This document shows positions 30,172 through 41,354 of a stretch of DNA of 47,414 nt, in pieces. The stretch comes from RPRB01 sp035543115 (GTDB taxonomy: Bacteria; Myxococcota; Myxococcia; Myxococcales; Myxococcaceae). Position numbers and translations under genes: made by a program. Each line of letters opens with the position of its first letter. The first letter of the stretch is position 1. The notes beneath the pieces were generated by a model. The model made no database searches and was not told the origin of the DNA. It saw nothing but the letters and a program-made list of their open reading frames with translations. The stretch spans positions 1 to 47,414 of the forward strand of contig DATKKF010000109.1 of the NCBI GenBank assembly GCA_035543115.1. The letters run 5' to 3'.

Positions 30172-31659
30172 ATGCCGACGTCCCTGCTCCGCCGCAAGGC
30201 CGTGGAGGCCTGCCAGGCCGACGCCGACCGGTCCGAACACCGCCTCAAGCGCTCGCTCGGAGTGCTCTCGCTCACTGCCCTGGGCATCGGGGCGGTGATC
30301 GGCGCCGGCATCTTCAGCTCCCCCGGGACGGCGGCCGCCGGGGGCAGCTCGCACGTCGCGGCAGGGCCGGCACTGGTCCTCTCGTACTTCCTGGTGGCGG
30401 TGGCCTGCGGGTTCGCCGCGCTCTGCTACGCGGAGATGGCGTCGATGGTGCCGGTGGCCGGCAGCGCCTACACCTATGCCTACGTGACGCTTGGGGAGCT
30501 CGTGGCCTGGATCATCGGCTGGGACCTCATTCTCGAGTACGCGGTGGGGAACGTGGCGGTGGCCGTCAGCTGGGCGGACTACTTCAAGACGCTCCTGGCC
30601 GGGCTGGGGCTTCACCTCCCGGACTGGCTGTCCACCACCCTGGACCATGCGCACCAGACGCCCGGCCTGCTCGCCGCGGCGCCGCATGTGCTCGGCGTCC
30701 CCATCGTCCTGAACCTGCCCGCCGGGGCCATCGTTGCGGTGCTCACCGTTCTTCTCGTGCTCGGCATCCAGGAGAGCGCCCGGGTGAACACCGCGATGGT
30801 GCTGCTGAAGCTCTTCATGGTGGTGGGCTTCATTGGCGTGGGCGCGTTCTACATTCGCCCCGAGCACTGGACTCCGTTCGCCCCCAACGGGCTCCACGGC
30901 ATCCTCAGCGGCGCCGCGCTCATCTTCTTCGCCTACATCGGGTTCGACGCCGTCTCCACCACCGCCGAGGAGGCGCGCAACCCCCAGCGGGACATTCCCC
31001 GGGCGATGATCGCCACGCTCGGCATCTGCACCGTCCTCTACGTCGCGGTGACCCTGGTCCTGACCGGGATGGTGAGCTGGAAGGAGCTCGCGGTCGGCGA
31101 TCCGCTGGCCAAGGCGCTCCAGTCCGCCGGGCTCCAGGCGCTGGCCGGAATCCTCTCCTTCGGCGCGGTGGTGGCGATGACCGCGGTGCTGCTTGTGTTC
31201 CAGCTCGGGCAGCCGCGCATCTTCATGGTGATGGCGCGCGACGGGCTCCTGCCTGCCTGGGCGGCGAAGGTGCACCCGCGGTTCCGGACGCCGTACGTCA
31301 CCACCATCCTGACCGGCGTCTTCGTGGGCATCCCGGCGATGTTCGTGGACATCAACGAGGCCATCGAGTTCACCAACATCGGGACGCTGTTCGCCTTCGT
31401 CCTGGTCTCGGTGGGGGTCATCGCGCTCCGGCGCACCGACCCCGGGCGCCCCCGGCCGTTCCGGTGCCCGGGTGTTCCATGGCTGCCGCTCCTCTCGGTC
31501 ATCTGCTGCGGCATCCTGATGGCCTACCTGCCGTTCATCACCTGGATGCGCTTCGTCGTGTGGCAGGCGGCGGGCGTCGGGCTGTATTTCCTCTACGGCC
31601 GCCGGCACAGCCGGCTGGCGCAAGGAGACGGCAGGTGGACGCCCACTACGAGCAGGTGA
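30172..31659 (+). CDS. Amino-acid permease, APC superfamily
   Basis: A 495-aa inner-membrane transporter of the APC (YfnA/CAT) type with about 12 to 14 membrane helices. The N-terminal helix has the substrate-site motif GIGAVIGAGIFSS, and a later one has FFAYIGFDAVSTTAEEARNP, the family signature for cationic amino-acid transporters. A long hydrophobic stretch with MVPVAGSAYTYAYVTLGEL follows. ATG 30172 gives the conserved N terminus. Its last 25 bases overlap the next gene, a gamma-glutamylcyclotransferase-like gene. Substrate is not readable; basic or neutral amino acids are likely. Confidence 0.9.
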   Translation: MPTSLLRRKAVEACQADADRSEHRLKRSLGVLSLTALGIGAVIGAGIFSSPGTAAAGGSSHVAAGPALVLSYFLVAVACGFAALCYAEMASMVPVAGSAYTYAYVTLGELVAWIIGWDLILEYAVGNVAVAVSWADYFKTLLAGLGLHLPDWLSTTLDHAHQTPGLLAAAPHVLGVPIVLNLPAGAIVAVLTVLLVLGIQESARVNTAMVLLKLFMVVGFIGVGAFYIRPEHWTPFAPNGLHGILSGAALIFFAYIGFDAVSTTAEEARNPQRDIPRAMIATLGICTVLYVAVTLVLTGMVSWKELAVGDPLAKALQSAGLQALAGILSFGAVVAMTAVLLVFQLGQPRIFMVMARDGLLPAWAAKVHPRFRTPYVTTILTGVFVGIPAMFVDINEAIEFTNIGTLFAFVLVSVGVIALRRTDPGRPRPFRCPGVPWLPLLSVICCGILMAYLPFITWMRFVVWQAAGVGLYFLYGRRHSRLAQGDGRWTPTTSR

Positions 31660-32156
31660 TGGCCGCGCGGGAGAGACTCGCCGCGGGGCCGCCCCGGCCC
31701 TACTTCGCGTACTCGACCGTCCTCGACCCGGCCGCGTTCGAGGAGTGGCGGCGCCAGCACGGGTACGACTTCTTCCAGCTCCCGCCGGGACAGCGGGTCG
31801 AGGCGCTCGACCTGGGGCTGGTCTTCGACTTCCCCTCGCGGTGGTGGGGCGGCCGCGTGGCCGGGCTGGAGGACCGCCCCGGCGCCGTGGTCCACGGGCT
31901 CCTGTTCGAGATCGCCCCGAACGACTGGCCGATCATCCAGCACAAGGAAGGCGTCATCACCCAGATGTGCGTGGAGCGCGAGGTCCGGGTGCGGACCGCG
32001 GCGGGTGAGCGGACGGCCACTGCCTTCACCACCGCGCCGGCGCGCAGGAGCCTGGACGGGGCGGTCAGCCCGGGGTTCGTCGAGGCGCTCGTCCGCGGAG
32101 CCCGCGCGGCGGGCCTCCCCGAGGCATGGATTGCGTCCCTCGGCGGAGTGCGCTGA
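31635..32156 (+). CDS. Gamma-glutamylcyclotransferase-like protein
   Basis: A 173-aa cytosolic protein that resembles the GGCT fold. RPYFAYSTVLD matches the family's YFAYGSN-like start. GLLFEIAPNDW is followed by QHKEGV, which fits the catalytic Glu of the family. Such enzymes release 5-oxoproline from gamma-glutamyl amino acids or peptides. GTG 31635 is preferred because AAGGAG lies seven bases upstream; GTG 31656 and ATG 31659 (touching the permease stop) are alternatives. The overlap with the permease suggests joint use in amino-acid or gamma-glutamyl metabolism. Confidence 0.7.
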   Translation: MDAHYEQVMAARERLAAGPPRPYFAYSTVLDPAAFEEWRRQHGYDFFQLPPGQRVEALDLGLVFDFPSRWWGGRVAGLEDRPGAVVHGLLFEIAPNDWPIIQHKEGVITQMCVEREVRVRTAAGERTATAFTTAPARRSLDGAVSPGFVEALVRGARAAGLPEAWIASLGGVR

Positions 32157-32243
32157 GACCGGACCCGCGCTTCTGGCGACCAGGAGCCCCGCTCGCCGAT
32201 GCGGATCGAGCGCCGCGACTTCGAGGTGGTGAAGTCCGGGCCA

Positions 32244-32774
32244 TCACCCCGCAGTGAGCCCGGCCTCCGGCCAGCCGAAGCCCACCTCGGGGTAGAGCGC
32301 ATCGGCGATGCGCAAGAGGCGGGTGTCCAGCCGCCGTGCCCCGAGCGCCTGGTAGAAGGCGTGGGCCGGGCTGTTGGCCTCGAGCGCCCAGACCATCACT
32401 GGCGTCAGGCGCTTGGCGGCGAGCCAGACCATCGCCGCCCGGATCAGGGCGCTGCCGTGGCCACGTCCCTGCTCGGCGGGGTGGACGTAGATGGCCTCCA
32501 CCTCGCCGCGGAAGGCGGCCGCGGGGTCTCCGCGGGAAGGCCCGGCGGTGCAGAAGCCGACGACGCCCGGCCCGTCCACCACGTGGGTGCTGCGCCGGCG
32601 GTCGGAGATGACGGCCCGCCAGCTCTCGGCGCTCCGCTCCACGTCGAGCGAGTCGAGGAACGCGTCCGGGAGGATGCCCCGGTAGGTCTGCTGCCAGGTG
32701 AGCACCTGGACGCGGGCGATGGCCGGCGCATCGCGGGACGTCGCCTGCCGGATCTGGGGTGCCAGGACCCTCAC
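32244..32774 (-). CDS. GNAT family N-acetyltransferase
   Basis: A 176-aa acetyl-CoA-dependent acetyltransferase with the GNAT core. The pyrophosphate-binding motif is EQGRGHGSALI (the Q/R-x2-G-x-G/A type), preceded by VEAIYVHPA and followed by the beta5 strand VMVWALEANSPAHAFYQALGA. The substrate may be an amino-group of a small molecule or protein and is unknown. The start GTG 32774 overlaps the stop of the KefB/C relic as GTGA. It lies at the 3' end of the GlgE gene block but is probably unrelated to glucan synthesis. Confidence 0.88.
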   Translation of the reverse strand: MRVLAPQIRQATSRDAPAIARVQVLTWQQTYRGILPDAFLDSLDVERSAESWRAVISDRRRSTHVVDGPGVVGFCTAGPSRGDPAAAFRGEVEAIYVHPAEQGRGHGSALIRAAMVWLAAKRLTPVMVWALEANSPAHAFYQALGARRLDTRLLRIADALYPEVGFGWPEAGLTAG

Positions 32775-33055
32775 GCGCTCTTCCGCTCCTCCCCGGCATC
32801 GCGGGTGAAGAGCGACTCGAGCTCCCGGCGCGACCGCTCGGCGAGGCCGAATCGGCCGAAGCCGGCGGCGATGACCAGGGTGTCCTGCTCCACGTCGCGA
32901 TCATACGGCCGGTCGTCCCGGGTGCGGAGCCCGGGGGCCACGAGCCGGTCGTAGGCCAGGGTGAGCAGGGGAGTGAGCGCCATCGACAGGCTCACCACCG
33001 GCACCAGGCTGTCCCGGAGCGGGCCGGAGAGGAGCGCCTCGCGTGTCCCGAGCAT
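32771..33055 (-). pseudogene. Truncated KefB/KefC-type K+/H+ antiporter relic
   Basis: A 94-codon frame whose first part, VVSLSMALTPLLTLAYDRLV, and the later VIAAGFGRFG match the last membrane helix and the start of the RCK nucleotide-binding domain of KefB/KefC antiporters. About 350 N-terminal residues are missing. After GFGRFG only about 23 residues remain, ending in a charged helix (SRRELESLF), which could be the very C terminus, so the RCK domain is missing too. ATG 33055 still has GGAGG upstream. It cannot transport ions. It is probably a decaying gene, but a small retained protein is possible. Confidence 0.7.
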
Positions 33056-33075
33056 GCCACCTCCCCCCCCGGGGC

Positions 33076-35294
<2,219 letters not shown>

Positions 35295-35298
<4 letters not shown>

Positions 35299-36601
35299 TT
35301 CAGCGCCTCTGCCGGGATGTGCGCCCAGTCGGGCCGCATCTGCAGCTCGTAGCGGAGCTCGTAGAGCGTCTTCTCCAGCTCCAGCACGTCGAGCATCGCG
35401 CTGGTGTCGGCCTCGGTCGCCGGGAGCAGACCCGTTCCCCGGATGACGGCGCGCCACCCCCCGAGGAACGCCTTCTTCGCCGCCGCCACGGCGCCCTTCC
35501 GGGCCGCAGGCTGCAGCTCGGCCACCGCCGCCGCGTAGGAGAACGAGCGCAGCATCCCGGCGACGTCGCGGAGCGGGGTGTGCTTCTCCTTCCGCGCGGA
35601 GTAGGGCCGGGCCGGCTCGCCCTCGAAGTCGATCACCATCCAGTCGTCCCCGGTCCAGAGCGCTTGCCCGAGGTGAAGGTCCCCATGCTGGCGGATCTTC
35701 TGGCCCGAGGGGGCGAGCGAGGCCAGCGATTTCGCCCGCTCGGTCAACGCGTCCTGTCGCTCGACCAGGTCGGGGAAACGGCTGGCCGCCTTGGCCAGGG
35801 TGACGCCCAGCTCGCCGACGATGGAGCTGCTCCAGCGCTGGAGGTCCTCCTGGTGGATCGGCTCGGGGGCGAAGGCAGGGTCGGACTCGTCCGAGGCGAG
35901 CACCCGGTGCAGCTCGCCCAGCCGCGTCCCCAGCCGCTCCAGCCTCGACAGCACCTCGGGAGTGGGCTCGGGGGAGAGCCGGAGCGCAGCGGTGAGGTAC
36001 TCCCAGCCGTCCCCCTGGTTGGGCACGAAGGCGTAGAGCAGGGCGAGCTCGCTCGCGCTCGGTCCCTCGAGGGTCAGCGCCGCCAGGAGCTGGGGGGTGG
36101 ACCGGTAGCCGTGGGTGGCCAGGAAGCGGCCCATCTCCACCTCGGGGGACAGGCCCACCTCCAGCCGGCGGAGGATCTTCAAGAGCACCCGCTCGCCGAG
36201 CACCACGCTGGTGTTGCTCTGCTCCACGCCGAGCGAGCGGACCTCCGGCTCGGGCGGCAACGCGGCGAGGCTCTCCGCGCCGTTGCCGATGGTCTCCGCC
36301 CGGACGGTGGTGCTGCCCATCGGGACCCGACGGGCATCGCGGGCGAAGGCCAGGACCGCCCGGGCCACCGAGGCGTCCTCCAGGGCGTCGCGCAGGCCTC
36401 CGTCCGGCATCCGCTGGAGGAGGACCAGGTAGGTCTCGGCCGAGCCGAGCACGTAGCTGACGCGCACGATGCTGGCCTCGGCGTCGGCGGCCGACTGCAG
36501 CGGGATGCGCTCCAGGACCTCGATCTTGGAGATCGGCACGCCCTTGCCGCCGAACCAGCGCTGGTGCTCCAGCCAGCCGGTGAGCTCCTCGATGGTGACG
36601 T

Positions 36602-36605
<4 letters not shown>
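35295..36605 (-). CDS. mak: Maltokinase
   Basis: A 436-aa kinase that phosphorylates maltose to maltose 1-phosphate with ATP, the substrate of GlgE. It has the aminoglycoside-phosphotransferase-like fold: N-terminal RWFGGKG, then a LLKILRRLEVGLSPEVEMGR segment, the catalytic loop RQHGDLHLGQ, and the metal-binding DFEGEP. These are the hallmark residues of maltokinases (Pep2/Mak). In many bacteria Mak is fused to TreS; here it is a separate gene. Both ends overlap neighbours as ATGA (treS before, glgB after), so the three genes are translated as a unit. Confidence 0.93.
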
Positions 36606-38254
<1,649 letters not shown>

Positions 38255-38272
38255 TCGCGGTCTCGGGGAGCG

Positions 38273-40279
38273 TCAGTAGAAGTAGTCGAAGGCCTGCTCG
38301 GTGCGGGCCGGGGCAGCGACCGTCCAGAGCGCCGCGGGCCGCTCGGGGGTGAGCGTGACCGTCGCCGTCTCGCCCCGCCAGAGCTGGCGCTCGCCAGAGA
38401 GCCGCTCCTCCACCTCCACCACCTCTCGGCCGGCGAGCCCGTAGCGCTGTTGCGGCAGCTGCAGCTCGGCGGTGTGCGTGCGGTACGGGTCGAGGCTCAC
38501 CGCCACCAGCACCTGGCTGGTTCCGCCGTCGATGCGCTTGCCGTAGAAGATGACCTGGGGGTCGTCGCACTCGAAGAACCGGAGCCCGTCGTCGCGCTGG
38601 AGCGCGGGCTCGGCATGGCGGATCTCGTTTAGCCGGGCGATCCACTCCCGGATGTCGCCCGAGCGCCGGCTCCGCCAGTCGACCAGCTGGTACTTCTCGC
38701 TGTCCCGGTACTCCTCGCCCTGCAGCACCGCGGCGTCGCAGAACTCGTAGCCCGAGTAGATGCCGTAGGAGGCGCCGAGCGTGGCGGCGAGCGCGACCCG
38801 GATGCGGAACGCCGGGGGGCCGCCACGCTGGAGGAACTCGGGGAGGATGTCCGGCGTGTTGGGCCAGAGGTTGGGGCGCATCGCGTCGGCCCATTCCGGC
38901 CGCCGCAGCTCCTGGAAGTAATCAGTGAGCTCGCGCTTGTGGTTGCGCCAGGTGAAGTGGGTGTAGCTCTGGCTGAAGCCGAGCTTGGCCAGGGCGCGCA
39001 TCAGCTTCGGCCGGGTGAAGGCCTCCGAGAGGAAGACCAGCCCCGGGTCGCGCTCGCGGGCCTCGCGGAGCAGCCACTCCCAGAAGGGCAGGGGCTTGGT
39101 GTGCGGGTTGTCCACCCGGAAGATGCGTACCCCCTGCTGCACCCAGAACAGGACCACCTCGAGCAGCGCCGGCCAGAGGGTGCTTCGCCCGGGTCCGAGG
39201 AAGTCGAAGTTGACGATGTCGTCGTAGCGCTTGGGCGGGTTCTCGGCGGTCTTGATGGTGCCGTCCGGCCGGCGCTGGAACCACTCCGGATGCTCGGTCA
39301 CCCACGGGTGGTCGGGCGAGACCTGGAAGGCCAGGTCGAGGGCCACCTCGAGGCCGTGCTCGGAGGCGCGCCCCACGAAGCGCCGGAAGTCCTCCAGCGT
39401 GCCGAGCTCCGGGTGGACCGCAGTGTGGCCGCCCTCGCGCGCCCCGATCGCCCAGGGGCTCCCCACGTCGCCCGGCTCTGCATTCGGCGCGTTGTTCCTT
39501 CCCTTCCGCGCGCTGCGGCCGATGGGGTGGATGGGCGGGAGGTAGACGACGTCGAAGCCCAGCCGCTCGGCCTCGGGGAGCAGGGACTCGGCGTCGCGAA
39601 AGGTGCCGTGACGCTCGCCGTGCGCCGCGCTCCGGGGGAACAGCTCGTACCAGGCGCCGGCGCGGGCCCGCTCGCGCTCCACCAGCACCGGACGCTCGAG
39701 GGGGTCACGGCGGCCGATGCTCCGGTCGGGGTAGCGGGCCGCGGCGTCCACCACCCGGGCCTCGGCGGCGCGGTCGATGGCGACCGGCGGAGACCCTTGG
39801 AGCGCGGCGGCCGCCTGGTCCAGGAGCTGCGCGTCGTGGGTCGCCTGGGCCGCCTCTGCCCGGGCGGCGCAGCCGCGGAGGAGCGCGGCGCCCTCGAGCA
39901 GCTCGCTCCGGACGTCACGGCCGACGGCGACCTTTCGCTCCAGCTCGGAGAGCCAGCTCCGGTAGGTGTCCGGCCAGGCCTCGAGGGTGAAGACCACCCG
40001 GCCCGGCGGGCCGAGCGTCACGTCCGCCGCCCAGCGGTCGTTCCCCAGCAGGTGCATCGGCACCGCCCGCCAAGGTCCGGCCTCGGTCGGGGGGGAGACT
40101 TGCCGCCACCACACGACCGCGGCGAGCGCGTCGTGGCCCTCCTTGAAGATGTCCGCCTCGACGTGGAGGGGCTCACCGGCGATGCGCTTCACCGGGGAAC
40201 GCCCTCCGTCGAGCTCGGGCGTCACCGCCTCGATGACCATGCTTGCCGCGCGCGCGGGGACGTCGTCTGACTGGGCCAT
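38273..40279 (-). CDS. glgE: Alpha-1,4-glucan:maltose-1-phosphate maltosyltransferase (GlgE)
   Basis: A 668-aa GH13_3 enzyme that elongates alpha-1,4-glucan with maltose from maltose 1-phosphate. The order is: N-terminal beta domain (ends about residue 190), a helical segment, then the catalytic barrel with YLPPIHPIGRSARKGRNN, NFDFLGPGRSTLWPALL, FRVDNPHTKPLPFWEWLL (nucleophile Asp) and VFLSEAFTRPKLM (acid Glu), and a C-terminal beta domain. ATG 40279 matches the expected N terminus (MAQSDDVP); ATG 40240 (MVIEAVTPELDGG) is an alternative that also fits. The open frame continues upstream in frame for another 235 codons through a decayed gene, but that stretch does not look like GlgE. Confidence 0.95.
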   Translation of the reverse strand: MAQSDDVPARAASMVIEAVTPELDGGRSPVKRIAGEPLHVEADIFKEGHDALAAVVWWRQVSPPTEAGPWRAVPMHLLGNDRWAADVTLGPPGRVVFTLEAWPDTYRSWLSELERKVAVGRDVRSELLEGAALLRGCAARAEAAQATHDAQLLDQAAAALQGSPPVAIDRAAEARVVDAAARYPDRSIGRRDPLERPVLVERERARAGAWYELFPRSAAHGERHGTFRDAESLLPEAERLGFDVVYLPPIHPIGRSARKGRNNAPNAEPGDVGSPWAIGAREGGHTAVHPELGTLEDFRRFVGRASEHGLEVALDLAFQVSPDHPWVTEHPEWFQRRPDGTIKTAENPPKRYDDIVNFDFLGPGRSTLWPALLEVVLFWVQQGVRIFRVDNPHTKPLPFWEWLLREARERDPGLVFLSEAFTRPKLMRALAKLGFSQSYTHFTWRNHKRELTDYFQELRRPEWADAMRPNLWPNTPDILPEFLQRGGPPAFRIRVALAATLGASYGIYSGYEFCDAAVLQGEEYRDSEKYQLVDWRSRRSGDIREWIARLNEIRHAEPALQRDDGLRFFECDDPQVIFYGKRIDGGTSQVLVAVSLDPYRTHTAELQLPQQRYGLAGREVVEVEERLSGERQLWRGETATVTLTPERPAALWTVAAPARTEQAFDYFY

Positions 40280-40366
40280 GCCGAGGCGGAAGCTGACCAC
40301 GATGCGACGCCGGACGCCCCGGCGGTGCCCCCGGGACGCACGCGGCCAGTGTTCACCCCCGGGCGG

Positions 40367-41237
40367 TGCGCTCGCCAGTGCCAGCAGGCGAGGCTCGGCC
40401 GAGACGGGCGAGCCCGTCGCGTGGACCATCCAGAGGTCCGGTGTGGCCCGGCCGTACGTGGCCACCCGCTCGAACTCTGCGCCCGAGCGCGGCCCCTCGA
40501 GCTTCTCCTCCAGCTGGAAGGCGATGTAGGCCTCGGCCGCGGCGGATGCCTCGGCGCGCTGTGCCAGCGCCGCGCCCGACGGGCGGGTGGCAAAGCGTCC
40601 GGTGAGCCGGGCCTCGGCCCACCGTGTCCGGGACCAGCCGGGCCCCTGGGCCACCATCTGGTCGAGCGAGTCGAGTGGCCAGTTCAGGAGCACGGTGAAG
40701 GCGATCTTCGAGGAGAAGCTGTCCTCCTGGAGGTGGGCGCTCAGGTCGGTCGCGGCCAGCAGCGCGTCGACGGGGAGCTCGGGCCCGCGCTCGAGCTCGG
40801 CGCCCGCGCGCCAGGTCCGGCCGATCTCCAGAAAGTGGCCGTCGGCCGACTCGAAGGCCTCGGCGAGCCGGTCCCGCGTCCGGTCGAGGACCGCCGGGTC
40901 GGCGATGAAGGCCGAAGTGACGGCCTGCTCCTGGGCCGCCGCGTCTCCGTCCTCGGCGCGCCAGAGGGAGAGGAGCTGCCTCACGCCGCGTTCCGCCCGT
41001 GGTCGGGCCCCCTCGCCGTGGAGCCCGACCAGCGCCTCGACGAGATGCGTCGACGCGGGTGCTGCGGGCCTCGCCCCGCCGCCCGGGGATGGGGACCATC
41101 GTTCCGTCGGGCGAGGTCACGGTCGCCGGCGCATGGGCCCTGGCACCCACCGGCGGAGGACCCGCCTGTGGCGTCGCGCCGGTGCCGGCGCAGGCGGCGA
41201 GGAGCAAGGTGGGCCCACGGGTCAGGACTCGGGACAT
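40367..41237 (-). pseudogene. Decayed lipoprotein gene, frameshifted, upstream of glgE
   Basis: The start at ATG 41237 reads a good lipoprotein signal (MSRVLTRGPTLLLAACAG) for about 50 codons. Homology-like coding sense then continues in another frame (THLVEALVGLHGEGARPRAE, then GVRQLLSLWRAEDGD), so a frameshift lies near 41072-41088 in a GC run. The middle appears to be missing: after AEAYIAFQL the sequence jumps to YGRATPDLWMVHATGSPVS. I recall a myxobacterial lipoprotein family of this pattern, but cannot name it securely. Loss of the middle plus a frameshift suggests a pseudogene. It has no stop codon before glgE. Confidence 0.5.
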
Positions 41238-41354
41238 GGGGGCGGGAGCGTAGGCCGGACGCCGGCGGCCGTCCTTGCTCCCGGACGACCGGTCGCTGCA
41301 GCGGAGGCAATCGAGGGGGCAGCTCGGCGTATCCGGGCACCCGGTTCCGCCCGA

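Noticed and set aside
40587..41354. Upstream in-frame extension of the DUF5916 protein to 1175 aa.
   Set aside because: The signal peptide begins at GTG 41355. The extension overlaps glgE and the decayed lipoprotein in antisense and looks like noise.
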